A stretch of DNA of 64,000 bases from Chelydra serpentina (Eukaryota; Chordata; Testudines; Chelydridae). The translations under genes were made by a program, and so were the position numbers. Positions 1 through 11,924 of the stretch are shown here, piece by piece. Under the pieces are notes generated by a model, which ran no database searches, was not told the origin of the DNA, and saw only the letters and a list, made by a program, of their open reading frames with translations. Numbering within the stretch: the first letter of the stretch is position 1; every line of letters begins with the position of its first letter. Location of the stretch: contig JBAIAC010000021.1 in assembly GCA_037349315.1 (NCBI GenBank), positions 434,001-498,000 on the forward strand. The letters are read 5' to 3'.

Positions 1-3000
1 TCCCCAACCCAACATTTTTTTGGTGATTGCACCTATGTTCCCTGGTGCTGTTTAGCCAGAGGCCTGAGCAGGGGCTGTGACAGATTGTGCCTCGGAAATC
101 GCATTCCCCTCTCCATCGTGCCGGGGGGACATGCCGGCTGCACTGTCCCTTTTGGGGGTTGTGTATCATGATGTTTGATTGAAGGGGGAAAACAATTTGT
201 GGGGAAACCAAGTGAACAGGGCACAGCTATTTGGTAGGCGGTCAGAGGGGTGAGCTACAAGGGAATGGCTGTTGGGGAGAAGGGGAGGAGAAAGATTGAG
301 GTTAGGGGTGGGAGGATTGAGACAGATGGGAATAAAGGGCAGTGGGAATGAAGGAGTGATAAGTGGGGGTGGAGAAAGAGAAACCGAATATCACCGATAT
401 CCTAGGGTGTGTAGCAAAGGAGCATGGTCTCCCGCCCTGACAGACAGGGAGAGACCCTGACTGCCCCCTGGTGGGCAGAACTGGGACACACACAGCTGCT
501 CCGCTGGAAGCAGAAGGGCAGAACAGGAACTGGAACTATAAAAGACAGGCCCTCTAGCTCAGTTGGAGAGCTACCAGAGGAGCCCCGCCCGGACTGAGTG
601 CCCTGGGCAAATAGACTCACTGCTGTTCAGCCTGGCTACAGGTCAGAGCCATTAACTTCTAGCTAACAGGAAAGGTGTAGGAGCCCTCTCCTGGGTCGTT
701 TAGGATGTGTAATTCACAGGCGTGATTTATATTGGTGTAGATACCTTCGGCCGTAGATTCTTGAGATGGGGAGAGAAGCTTAGCATTTTCTATCCCACCT
801 GCTAGGAAGGGGGAAAGGAACCATAAAGAAGCCTTGGTTTCTGAAGCATTACTGGCAAAATGTTTAAGAAAAAGGAAGCAAGAAGCAGGAGGAGTAGGTG
901 AAACACTCAGGCAGTTGTCAGAACAATCCTGCAGGAAAGACAGGATCAGGCCCAGGCAAGCGGCGAGCATTCCGCTTGCAGGCAACAGATTAAAAGCTGA
1001 AATATAAACTGGAAGCCCAGAGAGGCATTGTAGCAGCAGGAGGAGTAGGTGCAGATACAAGGGGTACTTCAGACCCCTGAGATAAAATTACAAAACTATG
1101 TTGCCAGTAAAACTCTAAAAGCTGTGGCAGCAGAGAATAATATAATTAAGCCAAGATATAATAAACTGGATGCAGAAGTAAGTGATATAAAAAAAAATAA
1201 AGAGATAACAATAGCTTTTGCAGAAATTAATACCATGAAGTTAGGGAAAAAATAGGTGGGAATTGTAAAAATATTAAAGAATAACAGTTGTAGTGTTAGA
1301 AGAAGAAAATTCTGGATTCAATAATAAAACCCAGTCATGTAAAAGTAAATATATTGTATAATTATGTCAGGTTCTAAGGACCTAAACCAACATTCCTGGC
1401 TTGTAAACGTCTGTTTTGTCGGTTTAAGATGAATTGGGTTGTTTTTTTATTTAATAATGCCATTAAAAATCCATTTGAATATTTTATTCAAAGTTGCTAT
1501 ACTGACAGACCCTTTTGCTGGACACAGGCAACTAGTGTGGTTTGACTTTACTACGTCGCACTTAACCCTTTGGGAACATGTTTTTATAAAGTTTAGTCTT
1601 TTAAAATAAGGACCAGAAGATGTGGCCAAAGCAGCCAGAACCAGAAGAATGGGGAGAGATTCTGGATCCTTTTAAAATAATAAATAGCAGCTAAGAACTG
1701 CAGGAGAAGAATAAAAAGTTAAAAGACAGTGCATCTCTGATGCAAGGGCACGGGTGGAATGTACAAAGGAAGCAATGTTAAAAACACTAAGCCTTAACAT
1801 TGCTCTAAGTAATCACACTGTCATTTAAATAAGGATACATAAACATTTGTAACTGTTACACTTTAAAATTAATATGGCTAATATAATATTATAGAAGTTA
1901 ACTATGGAAGAAATGTGCATTCCCCTCCCCCCCATGAAATATACAGCGTATATTGTAAAAGGGGTAAGAGAAATGTAAATAAAACATATTACTTAATTAA
2001 AATCCTATTAGGGCTCCAAAAGGAGCCACGATAGGTTATGTTTTCTTTTTCAGATTGCTGGGTGTCCTGGAGCAGAAGTTGAAAGTGGAAAATAATCAGA
2101 ACTCTGGGTCTGACTCGCTGGTGGAAATTAACCCTTTAAAAACAGAATCCAGTCCCTGAGCTAGTGATTGTTTTGATCCAAAAAGCAACATCTGTGTTGA
2201 TACAAAGTACCTAGCTGAGAGAGGAGGAGAAGATCTGCCCATATACGGTAGCCAAAAAGGTTTTTTTGGTTATTTTTTTTAAAAAGAAGTAGTTTCCAGC
2301 TATCCCCCTCACGGGTCTGGGGGGTTTTATACTGCCGGGAGAGCTCTTTCCCAGCGGTAGACCCAAACTACACAGCCCACATTAAAGCACTGCCATGGGT
2401 TGTGTAGACTTAGCCTTAGAACTGCTGCCTGGGAAGTGGTTTAAAATAAAGAAGTTTAACTAAACTCGTGCAAGTTTGCATGTAAACAAATTCCAAGGTA
2501 ACCTGCCCATGGGGGACCCTCCCCGTCGCTCTGGGATCCAGAATCCATTCTCTTTCCTCCTTTGCTTTTTGCTGTGATTAATGCAGACCTGAGGGAGGGT
2601 GGATTGGTGGCAAGGAGGGAGTCCCTAGTGCACTATGCTCTGGCAGGGTCGCTTCACTTTTTGTGTTCTGCAAAATGTTATTAAAATAAATCAGTAGTTC
2701 CCTATAGAAGGAAGGGGGAACCTGGCTCTACCGAGGGGAGCTGTCACAAGCTATTAAACAAGAGCAAATCAGCAGCAGGTAAACTGGGCTCCATGGGAGG
2801 ATCCGAGGGAAGCAGAGAAAATGAATGTGAAAGCTGTCTCCTCAGCAGGGGTGGGTGACTGAGGAAGTATTTTAAACACATGGGGTCCAGGCCAGAGAGG
2901 TTTATTCAGTTGTTACTTAGTGACCTCACTGTGAGCTTTGCCTAAATAAGGACTGAGGGATAACTGAGATGGGATGTCATGTCAGGATTTAGATTCACTC

Positions 3001-3370
3001 ACAGAATCTCATTTGGGCCACTCTCTCATCTTAGGTGATATTTACTAGAATGTGTGAAATCAGGTTTCCCCCAAATGTAATCTCCTGGCTCCCTGCTGCC
3101 AACTCCCAGCACTTCTAATGCTTCCCAGTAGAGGGGAAAGGTCATTTCTCAAGCTAGGTGGATGGGTGTAACATAACGCAGGGAGGCTGCAGAGACCCTG
3201 CTCATAGGTGCTGGAAGTAAGGGTGCTGGAGGTGCTGCTACACCCTATGGCTTGTGGCTTCCATTATATACAGGGTTTACAGTTTGGTTCAGTGGCTCTC
3301 AGTATCTCCACTATACAAATTGTTCCAGTACCTCTGATCCTGCTGGGAGCTCTTCTCTCTCTGGCTTCTT
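1..3370. other. No recognised gene; AT-rich repeat-like DNA
   Basis: I recognise no conserved coding region here. A TATA-like TATAAA lies at 537-542 followed by short open frames without family resemblance. The stretch 1050-2000 is AT-rich and may be decayed retroelement. Around 2300-2420 there is a segment resembling the short 'GTGTAGAC'-ended MITEs seen elsewhere in the window. Nothing supports a gene. Confidence 0.4.
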
Positions 3371-3376
3371 CCTTAC

Positions 3377-3713
3377 CAGCTCTCAGTGTGGGGATGAGTG
3401 TCTTTGGCTCAAGTCCCTGGAACCTAAGTCTCGGCACCTCTTCCACATAGGAGCTGATCTGCAGGTCAGTGGGTGTGCTGGCATCTTCTTTATCTTGTGC
3501 GTAAGTAGGTTTGTAATATCCCCCCTGCAGTCGGGGTTTGTAATATTCCTCCTCCAGTTGGGGTTTGTAATATGGCCCCTGCAGTTGGGGTTTGTAATAT
3601 GGCCCCTGCAGTTGGGGTTTGTAATATGGCCCCTGCAGTTGGATTTCACCCCATACGTCCTCGACACTCTGCAGCTCCTCCTTTCCCAGCTCTTTCGGGG
3701 CTCTCCTTGCCAT
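3377..3713 (-). CDS. Candidate exon coding a 9-residue YYKP repeat protein (unknown)
   Basis: I do not recognise this protein. The minus-strand frame opens at 3713 with an ATG in strong Kozak context (A at -3, G at +4) and runs 112 codons to a good donor (CTG|GTAAGG, exon end 3377). About 23 bp upstream of the ATG is a convincing acceptor: a pyrimidine tract then GGCAG, putting the exon start near 3736. The product has a short charged N-terminus, then five copies of a 9-residue unit of the form L-Q-G-P-Y-Y-K-P-Q (residues about 25-70), then an acidic, hydrophilic tail. The unit comes from a 27-bp tandem repeat, which keeps other frames open too, so openness alone is weak evidence; flanking splice sites and Kozak context are what raise it. 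No 3' exon was found to the left. A possible non-coding first exon ends at 7110 (CACAG|GTGAGA). Confidence 0.35.
3512..3641. repeat. 27-bp tandem repeat, about five copies
   Basis: The unit contains GGGTTTGTAATATGG followed by CCCCTGCAGTTG. The last three copies are identical and the first two diverged. The period is divisible by three and encodes the 9-residue repeat of the minus-strand candidate exon. Confidence 0.9.
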
Positions 3714-3974
3714 GCTGCTGCCTCAGACAAAGGCCCATCAAACTGCCAAGAACAGCAGAGACAGAGTCAGAAAACTGCTTCTGCACCTGGGACAGAAAAC
3801 AGGAAGTGACTGCTCGGCAGAGAAGCAGGAAGGCTTTCAGAAGCTAGCTCGGGTGCACAGTGCAGCCTCTAACCTGCCCTGCTCTGCCACCTGCACTTCC
3901 TAGTTATTGCTCCATGTGGCCCAAGAATGTGTCTGCGAAATGCATATTTAATGTCGGGATCTGAGTCGTTATTA

Positions 3975-4159
3975 GGGGAGGAAGGGATAGCTCAGTGGTT
4001 TGAGCATTGGCCTGCTAAACCCAGGGTTGTGAGTTCAATCCTTGAGGGGGCCATTTAGGGATATGGGGCAAAAATTGGGGATTGGTCCTGCTTTGAGCAG
4101 GGGGTTGGACTAGATGACCTCCTAAGGTCCCTTCCAACCCTGATATTCTATGATTCTAT
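3975..4159 (+). mobile_element. Cry I-type tRNA-derived SINE with CR1 tail
   Basis: The left part carries Pol III A-box (TAGCTCAGTGGT) and B-box-like (GGTTGTGAGTTCAATCC) signals. The right part ends with the CR1-like tail GGGGGTTGGACTAGATGACC and TTCTATGATTCTA. This is the diagnostic turtle SINE used to infer the organism. Confidence 0.9.
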
Positions 4160-4383
4160 TCCCCTTAGTCTGCGATACCCAAACATTAAAATCCATGGGT
4201 CTGTTTAACACGGTCCTATCGAATGGCACTTGGTAAGGTATTTAAGGGTCTAGCTCCTACTGATTTCAATGGGAGTTAGGTGCCTAAATACCTTTGAGGG
4301 TCTGGGCCCTAGACTGCACATTAAGGAAGGCTTTAAGTGCTGGAGAAGGTTTCTACAGGTCCCTATATGCTGTCACTAGTGTA

Positions 4384-4521
4384 TAGGGTGACCAGATAGC
4401 AAGTGGGGGAAATTGGGACACACTTTTTTCAGGGGGTAGGGGAGTGGAATAGTTGTGTACATAAGACAAAGCCCCTAACATCAGGGCGGGCCCTTTAATA
4501 TCAGGACATCTGGTCACCCTA
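4384..4521. mobile_element. Short hAT-type MITE (TAGGGTGACCAGA family)
   Basis: Termini are TAGGGTGACCAGA and the inverted TCTGGTCACCCTA. The flanking 8-mers CTAGTGTA and CCAGTGTC agree at 6 of 8 positions, as expected of an old 8-bp hAT target duplication. Confidence 0.75.
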
Positions 4522-5149
4522 CCAGTGTCTGGGGACCATAAAACCCTTAGCTGGCCAGGGGAGAATATAGTAAGTCCATAAATGCTCAGTAGGGGTCATT
4601 CTGGAATCAAGGCTGGGGAGGCCGTAACTTAGAGCAGCTCCATGGACCTAAATTATGGTTTGGTATTGACACACACAGCAGCACTGCACAAGTTGTCAGG
4701 AGGAAGCTGGAGGTTTTGGTAGATGTTTTAGGGGATGTTAAGAGCTGCAAACAGGAATCTTTTTGCAGTGCACCTGCTTGAACCTACACATTTATGAACT
4801 ATACTACATATTGGTGCTCTTTATATTAGTCATCTACATTCACCCCCCCCCCCCCCACACACACACACAGAGTCATACAGAAAAGCACTATGTTGCGTAT
4901 CAGTTAAGCTAGCTGATAATGTACCAGGCCTAACACAAAACCTCCAAATCAAGGACATGAAAAGCCATGGCATCTAACTGACTCCTGCACCCCGAGACAC
5001 ACTTAACCACCAACCCTGACACCATACAGCACAGACCACGTTACATCCTTAACTCTGCCCCAATAGGGATGCCAACTTCCAATACCACTACCCATCTGTT
5101 CTTCACAGAGCCAGAATCCCTCCCTCCCTCCCTCCCTCACTCAGCTGTG

Positions 5150-5333
5150 GGGGGGGGAGGGATAGCTCAGTGGCTTGAGCATTGGCCTGCTAAACCCAGG
5201 GTTGTGAGTTCAATCCTTGAGGGGGCCATTTAGGGATATGGGGCAAAAATTGGGGATTGGTCCTGCTTTCAGCAGGGGGTTGGACTAGATGACCTTCTAA
5301 GGTCCCTTCCAACCCTGATATTCTATGATTCTA
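5150..5333 (+). mobile_element. Cry I-type SINE
   Basis: Same family as 3975-4159, with GATAGCTCAGTGGCTTGAGC at the left and the TTCTATGATTCTA end. Its A-box region has one change (TGGCTTGAG for TGGTTTGAG). A poly-G run precedes it. Confidence 0.9.
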
Positions 5334-5384
5334 AGGGGGCGCTGGAAAAGCTGTTACCCCTATTAATCTCCAGTCAATCCAACT

Positions 5385-6235
5385 CTGGGAATGGCCATAC
5401 TGGGTCACACCAAAGGTCCATCTAGCCTAGTATCCCATCTTCTGACAATGGCTAATACCAGGTGCCCCAGAGGGAATGAACAGAACAGGTAATCATTAAG
5501 TGATCCATCCCCTGTCACCCATTCCCAGCTTCTGGCAAACAGAGGCTAGGGCAGGCCTGCACAGGCTCACTGTGCTCAACAACTTTGGCGGTGGGAGAGG
5601 GGTTGTTTGTTTGTTTTTCGGCTCAACAACTTTCCTTGCATCTGGCCCTCGGCTGTTTTCTTTGGAGTAATATGGCCCTCACCGCTTTACGAGTTGTGCA
5701 GGCCTAGGCTAGGGACACCATCCCTTTCCATCCTGGCTAATAGCCATTGATGGACCTATCCTCTATGAATTTATCTAGTTCTTTTTTGAACCCTATTCTT
5801 GTCTTGGCCTTCACAACATCCTCTGGCAAGGCGTTCCACAAGTTGACTGTGCGTTGTGTGAAAAAATACTTCCTTTTGTTTGTTTTAAACCTGCTGCCCA
5901 GTTCTTGTGTTATGAGAAGGAGTAAATAACACTTCCTTCTTTACTTTTTCCACACCAGTCATGATTTTATAGACCTTTATCATATCCCCCCTTAGTCGTC
6001 TTTTTTCCAAGCTAAAAAGTCCCAGTCTTATTAATCTATCCTCATATGGCAGCCGTTCCAGACCCCTAATCATTTTTGTTGCCCTTTTCTGAACCTTTTC
6101 CAATTCCAATACATCTTTTTTGAGGTGGGGCGACCACATCTGCACACAGTATCCAAGATGTGGGTGTACCATGGATTTATATAGAGGCAACATGATATTT
6201 TCTATCTTATTATCTATCCCTAGAGCATTGTGTGT
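5385..6235 (-). mobile_element. CR1 LINE 3' fragment
   Basis: Reading the minus strand, the right part encodes the typical C-terminal end of CR1 ORF2 (LYKSMVHPHLGYCVQMWSP, then LEKVQKRATKMIRG). The left part is the CR1 3' untranslated region, with the phrase CCATACTGGGTCACACC on the plus strand. It is truncated at the 5' end, as CR1 copies usually are, and the coding part runs into non-CR1 sequence near 6235. Confidence 0.85.
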
Positions 6236-6239
6236 GATT

Positions 6240-8280
6240 GGGACACAGGGTGGAAATGGGACTGATGTCACTTCCCCATTCTCCGCCCCCATGGCTGCAA
6301 TTTCCCCAAGGGAAGGAACTGGCCCTTTGGTGGCTGCTTGTTCCTCATTCCCCCCTTTGTCCCATCAGCCCAGAGCTTCTTAGCCTGAGGAGGGAGGAAT
6401 AAACTGGACATTTACCCCATAAGGGCCTAATCTGTGCCGACTGCTTGATCTTCCCTTGCCCAGGTCAATAGGTCCCGGCCATATACACAGAGCAGCTCAG
6501 AGTGCCAGATAGTGACCTACACAGGGCTATTTAAATACAATGACAACAGCAGGGGCCTCAGTGCCGCCACATGCACTGCCCCGGCACACAGCGCCCCCTG
6601 TGTGTGATACATGCTGGGAACAGGGGCTGGAGAGACCAGAAACCCCCAAGGCTCCAGCATCCACCCAGGTCAGCTATACAATGTGCACCTTGCTCCCCTA
6701 CAGCCCCCACCAGGAAATGCCTGTTCCTCCCTGATGCTCTGCCTGTGAAAGCACAGTAAGTAAAGGGCTGTGGGGCCCTTCCCAATGCCAGCGCCTTCTC
6801 TGGATCTAGGGGGACCAGCACTGAGAAAGGTGCCAAGATACCTGCCCCCACGTTTCAATATTTTGTGCCAGCCGGACACACCTCTCTAAGGGCTTATAGA
6901 TATGGGAAGTTATAGCAGCGTAAGGTAAGGTGTGAATTCACACCCCTATGGCAATACTTGAGTAACTCCCTATCTGGACCCTTTTTTTTTCCAGAATACA
7001 AGTGCCTTTTTCTAGTATCACTTCGACCAATTTTTGTGCAAGCAGATTGTCTCTTCCTAAGTATCCATTAATTCCTCCCTCCTGCACTCGTCCTCCGCCC
7101 GTATCTCACCTGTGAGCTGCATCTCGGCTACGGTCCCAGCTCTGAGCTCCCAGCCCTGGTGCTGCAGGGCTTGCACTGCCCGCTGGGACTCGGCAGGCTC
7201 CCTCTCTCCGGCTGCTCAGGGCTCCCCACACAGCTCGGCATGAGGGGGGGCAGAGCAGCAGCTCCCCTGGGGCAGGGACTCAGCAGGGGCTGAGGCTGCA
7301 GAGCAAACAGCCCTGTTATGAGAGCCCCCCTCACACACCTGGGGAAGAGGGGCCCAGCTGGCCTGATGGGACAGGGTGCAGCGGCAGCTGCCAGGGCCGG
7401 GGGCCTGGGAAAGGCCTGAGCTGGCCTTGAGCTGGGCCCTGCAGGATCCCCAAGGAGCCTGCCCAGATGGCCCCCGCCCCATCTCAGGAGAGAGGGGAAA
7501 ATGTCCAACACCCCCCGTGTACCCCCTGCCCCCAGGGTTTGGGGCTGGGAAGCCTCCGGGCAGATGGGAAAGTCCCTGCTGCTTAGTGATGCCTGTTTGT
7601 GTCCCACAGCCCCCCCTGGGGGGAGAGACCCCCAGAACTACCCCTCCCCCACCAACCCCCTGAACTGTGACCCCCAAATCTCCTCAGTGATCCCCAAACT
7701 CTGCCCTCTCCCATCTCCTGGCCCCTCCTGAATTCCCCATATGAGCCTCTCAAACACACTCTGCTCCCCTCCTGCCCCTCGGCCCCCCGAACTGCCTCTA
7801 AATTGCCCCCAGACCGCCCCCTCCTGCCCCTCACTCCTCTCTGGAGTCCTGCCCCTTGGCCCCCCTGAACTGCCTCTAAATTGCCCCCAAACTGCCCCTC
7901 AGTCCCCCCCAAACTGCCCCCTCCTGCCCCTCACTCCCCTCTGGAGTCCAGCCCCTCAGCCCCCCAGAACTGTCCCCCTGTGCCCCGCAACCAAATAACC
8001 CACCCCGCCAATCTTGTGCTTGAATCCCTCCACTGTCCCTATTGCCCTTCTCAGCTAACCTTCCTCCTGGACCCTCTTGAACTGCCACTGCCCTGGGCGT
8101 CCCACCCCCTCCATATCCCTTCACCCCCCCAAAAAAACCCTTCCTCCCCCTCGCTCCTCTCAACCCCCCCGCCCCCCAGGGTGAGGCCGTTGTGTCAGTT
8201 TAACTGTCACCTCAGTGGCATTCTGAGCTCCCCTCCCCCCTCGGGGCCACGTGGGCCCTCGTTAGCATCAGAAGAAGGGG
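6240..8280. other. Gene-poor, C-rich stretch
   Basis: No protein family is recognisable. Between about 7770 and 7990 there are two to three degenerate copies of an approximately 80-bp C-rich unit containing CTGCCTCTAAATTGCCCC. A minus-strand donor-like site (CACAG|GTGAGA, exon end 7110) could mark a non-coding first exon of the YYKP candidate. Many overlapping open frames here reflect CG-rich composition and are not supported. Confidence 0.35.
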
Positions 8281-8285
8281 GGCTC

Positions 8286-8351
8286 ATTTGCATAAAGGGA
8301 GGCTGGAATGTCCAATCAGGGGCTGGCCTGGGGGCTGAGGGGGCTATAAAA
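8286..8351 (+). promoter_or_regulatory. Octamer + CCAAT + TATA promoter-like cluster
   Basis: In order on the plus strand: a perfect octamer ATTTGCAT (8286-8293), CCAATCAG (8312-8319) and TATAAAA (8345-8351). This is the classical order of octamer-dependent Pol II promoters such as histone H2B or immunoglobulin V genes. No matching gene follows: the first ATG in good context (near 8504) opens only 21 codons. It could be an orphan promoter, a retroviral U3, or chance. Confidence 0.4.
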
Positions 8352-9419
8352 TCACGACGGGTGTGGAAAAGGTAAAGGAGGAAGGTGTTAAACCTAAACC
8401 CCTCCGCCCTACCCCATCGTCTCATCCCTGCATTGAGACCACGCGGCTTTGCCCATCAAACTGGCCCTGGGCGTGGAACTGGGAGCATCTCCGACAATGC
8501 AACCATGGAGGTCCTGGACTTCAGTCACTTACCTAGTGTTAGGTCAAGGAATAAAATATGGAAACGCTGACGGGAACCACCCCCAACTAAAATATAGGTC
8601 CACAGTCCTTTACTGCGAGCTCCAGTATCTATCACCTGGTTGGCAGCCAAGCTAGTCCTCCTGATGTAACCTCCCGTCCCCTCCCTCTGCTGGGATAGAA
8701 TCAGGTGTATAGAAACCAAACCAATTGGGTTTATTTGGGGGAAACTGAGGTACACAAATGGGAATAGGGAAAATGCATAAAACAATAACAGAAACTTATT
8801 CTCTCTCTAGGTACAGTAACTCGGAACATCTGTGGCCTGAAGCCAAGACCCAAACTAGACCCCCATGGAGTACACAAGGTAAGTAAACATACGTCATCCT
8901 TCTGATGGTTGCTCAGGACTCGATCCTTTAGTTTGTACAGAGCAGCAGGAGAGGGACTCTGAGGAGATCCCTCGATGGCTTGTCCTGCTCACTGGCTCCA
9001 GAGGACATGGCGGCAGACTCATGAGATGACAGCCGGGTGTTCACCGGCTAAAGACAACAATGGATGTTAACTGCCGCAGATGGTAAGTAATGGCTAGACG
9101 TGGCACTTGTCCGGGGTTTCGATCACCTGTGGAAGCAAACCCGCGCGCACCTGCCACGCAGGCGGGCAGCCCCAAACTGAGGTCACTGCTGCTCTTCTAT
9201 AGACCCTATAGCGCGAAACCCCATAGGGAAACCCCATAGAATCTCTGGGAAAATCCAGTTAAAACGGGAACATGTTTACTACTTGGACCACTGCTGACCG
9301 TTGGAAAGGGCAGGAAAACACTCCAACGGGCCTCCTGATCACATGACCAAGTCCTCCATTTTAGATAGCAAAATGGGTCCCCAACAAACATCATAAATCA
9401 GAATACTAATAGCCTTACA
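8352..9419. other. No recognised gene
   Basis: Non-repetitive looking DNA downstream of the orphan promoter. I see no domain, no convincing exon and no known repeat. Confidence 0.35.
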
Positions 9420-10060
9420 AACATTGCTTTAGGAATTTTCCCCTAATACTAACAGCCTAAATTTGGCCTCCAGAATTTCCCTAGGCCACTGGAACCTACA
9501 TGTACCATGACCACCGGCTCCTCCCCAGCACTACACAAAAGACTGTCCAGATGTCTCAAGAGAGCTGCAACCTTCACACCCACAGGTAATTCACCATGAA
9601 TTGTCCCAATCATCACAAACCCAGCGATCTATATTTCTAATGATCCAATCCCCCATTACTATTACCTGTCTCTTCCTCATCACTGGGATTCCCTCCCCCA
9701 GAGGGGTATCCTTAGTGCAAGAGGATACCCTGACATCATGTGAAGGAGGGTCCCAACTACGGGATCATTTCCCTCCGCTCCAGTTTGATGTTCTCTTTCC
9801 CCGAGACTTTCATCCTCCTCAACAGCACAGAAGCTGTCAGTCTTGGGGATGGGACCGTTCTATGGCGTCCCGCAAAGTCTCATCTATGCACCTCTCTGTT
9901 GCCCTTAGCTCCTCCAATTCAGCCACTCTGGCCTCAAGAGCCTGTACTCTGTCTCTGAGGGCCATCAGCTCCCTGCACATGCCACCTGCCCATAAGGCAG
10001 GTAATCATACATGCTGCATTCAGTGCAATAAACTGGATAGCCCCCACTCTGCAGTTACTC
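9420..10060 (-). mobile_element. CR1-like LINE 5' fragment (ORF1 region)
   Basis: On the minus strand the sequence encodes a decayed coiled-coil heptad segment (ALRDRVQALEARVAELEEL) preceded by a Cys-rich segment. Farther on it gives a phrase like VVMVHVGSSGL, resembling the esterase-type part of CR1 ORF1. The frame is interrupted, so this is a dead fragment. Assignment is by memory of family features, not by search. Confidence 0.5.
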
Positions 10061-10231
10061 CTGCTGCTTTTTTGGTTTTGTGGTGTTTTTTGGGGTGGGG
10101 GAGTTTATTGGCCTAAATTTAGAGAATGTTAATCAGATGCATTTGGCTGTCTAAACCTCCTTGCAAAGCTCTGCATTTGCTAGCTCCTCTGGTCCCTTAA
10201 GATGTGGTTTCTTACCTGTTCTCCTGGACAG

Positions 10232-10275
10232 GTTTCAGAGTGGTAGCCGTGTTAGTCTGTATCCCTAAAAATAAC
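10232..10275 (+). repeat. Fragment of a common turtle interspersed repeat
   Basis: It contains GGTAGCCGTGTTAGTCTG, the same phrase that opens the repeat at 42841. The fragment breaks off about 25 bp before the gypsy element inserted at 10300. Confidence 0.7.
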
Positions 10276-10463
10276 GAGTAACCCTGCCCCCTGGGTAAGT
10301 GTAGCGAGGCGGGCTGGCGCCCCACCACCCCGCAGAGTGAAACACCAGCCCAGTGGCCAGAGTGGGCGGGGCCAGGAGGCTCAGGGCCCGCTCCACCCCG
10401 AGACGGGCCGCGACCCGGAAGCAGAATGGCACGACCCGGAAGTAGAAGGGAGCGACCCGGAAG

Positions 10464-10469
10464 TATAAA
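10464..10469 (+). promoter_or_regulatory. LTR TATA box
   Basis: TATAAA in the phrase GGAAGTATAAAGGCGGG, about 165 bp into the LTR. It predicts transcription starting near 10494, so U3 would be short (about 195 bp) and R/U5 very long. The same box in the 3' LTR (16496) lies inside the polyprotein frame, where it encodes Ser-Ile-Lys. Confidence 0.6.
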
Positions 10470-11050
10470 GGCGGGCCTGCGGAGCTCACTAGAGACCCAG
10501 CCAGCAGGGAGACCAGACGCAGCCGGCTTACCTCGGGACTGGGAAACCCCTGTGGCCCCAGGTACTCGCCTGGACTGGCCGGGCCCACCGAGTGGCCCCT
10601 CTCCAGAGGAGTGGCCGGGCCCACCGAGTGGCCCCTCTCCAGAGGAGTGGCCGGGCCCGCCGAGCGGCCCCTCTCCAGAGGAGTGGCCAGAACTGCCAAG
10701 CGGCTACTTTCCAGAAGAGTTGCCGGACCTGCCGAGTGACCGCGAGTCGGACGAGGAGCCCATGAGGCTAGACCCCGCCGAGGACACCCCCTGGACTCAG
10801 GTACCGCCCGAGGGGGAGTTAGGAAGTGGCCCGGGGACAGCCGACCCCAATCTGGCTGCACCGGGGCCAGAGCCCATGTCAGTGTGTTGCGGCCAGGATC
10901 CCCACTGACCCAGCGGCGGATCCTTTGCCGCTGTTAGGGCCCCGGGCCGGGACGCAGTGGAGTGGGTGGGCCTGCGTCCCCCCTGCCACCCCAGGTGTGG
11001 GTGGCAGTCTCCCCCTCTCCCAGGTTCCCCAGAACCAGGACCTGGGTTTG

Positions 11051-11797
11051 CTCAGCCCCTGCGTAAGGGTCTGAGCCCTGAACTGTTAGCTGCCCCGCCC
11101 TGCCCCAGGGCCAGGGCTTATTGACATACTGTTGCTCAGCCCCTGCGTAAGGGTCTGAGCCCTGAACTGTTAGCTGCCCCGCCCTGCCCCAGGGCCAGGG
11201 CTTATTGACTTACTGTTTGCTCAGCCCCTGCGTAAGGGTCTGAGCCCTGAACTGTTAGCTGCCCCGCCCTGCCCCAGGGCCAGGGCTTATTGACATACTG
11301 TTCGCTCAGCCCCTGCTTGAGGGTCTGAGCCCTGAACTGTTAGCTGCCCCGCCCTGCCCCAGGGCCAGGGCTTATTGACTTACTGTTGCTCAGCCCCTGC
11401 GTAAGGGTCTGAGCCCTGAACTGTTAGCTGCCCCGCCCTGCCCCAGGGCCAGGGCTTATTGACATACTGTTTGCTCAGCCCCTGCTTGAGGGTCTGAGCC
11501 CTGAACTGTTAGCTGCCCCGCCCTGCCCCAGGGCCAGGGCTTATTGACATACTGTTTGCTCAGCCCCTGCGTGAGGGTCTGAGCCCTGAACTATTTGCTG
11601 CCCTGCCCTGCCCCAGGGCCAGGGCTTATTGACTTACTGTTGCTCAGCCCCTGCTTGAGGGTCTGAGCTTTGAACTATTTGCTGCCCCGCCCTGCCCCAG
11701 GGCTCGGGCTCATTGACTTGCTGTTTGCTCAGCCCCTGCCTGAGGGCCTGAGCTCTCGGCTGTTTGTTACCCGCCCTGACCAGGGCCAGGGCTTAGC
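11051..11797 (+). repeat. Nine tandem 84-86-bp units inside the LTR
   Basis: Unit starts (CTCAGCCCCTGC) fall at 11051, 11135, 11220, 11305, 11389, 11474, 11559, 11643 and 11729. The array recurs at 17083-17829 in the 3' LTR. The last two or three units are more diverged. Each contains CTGCCCCAGGGCCAGGGC and TTATTGAC. Confidence 0.95.
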
Positions 11798-11924
11798 CGC
11801 TACCGCACCGGACCCGACCCGAGGAGTTCGGGTCTGAGACCGCCGATTCCCCAAGATACTCGACCGAGCACAGCGAGGCGGGCTGGCGCCCCACCACCCC
11901 GCCGTAGACCGAGACTCTTACACG

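Larger units (their letters stand above)
10300..11922 (+). repeat. 5' LTR (1623 bp)
   Basis: Starts TGTAGCGAGG and ends CTCTTACA (TG...CA). It holds an open frame (10426-10908) equal to the C-terminal tail of the polyprotein, a TATA box and nine copies of an approximately 85-bp tandem unit. A 21-bp phrase beginning GCGAGGCGGGCTGGCGCC occurs near both ends (10303 and about 11875), an internal direct repeat. I found no AATAAA inside. Confidence 0.95.

Noticed and set aside
1049..1255. 68-codon Lys/Asn-rich frame
   Set aside because: AT-rich composition explains it; no family resemblance or splice context.
3252..3809. Plus-strand 185-codon frame with FVIWPLQLG repeats
   Set aside because: The 27-bp repeat keeps several frames open. 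Splice signals and Kozak context favour the minus-strand reading.
9601..10116. Plus-strand 171-codon frame
   Set aside because: Antisense of a CR1 ORF1-like fragment with coiled-coil coding on the minus strand.
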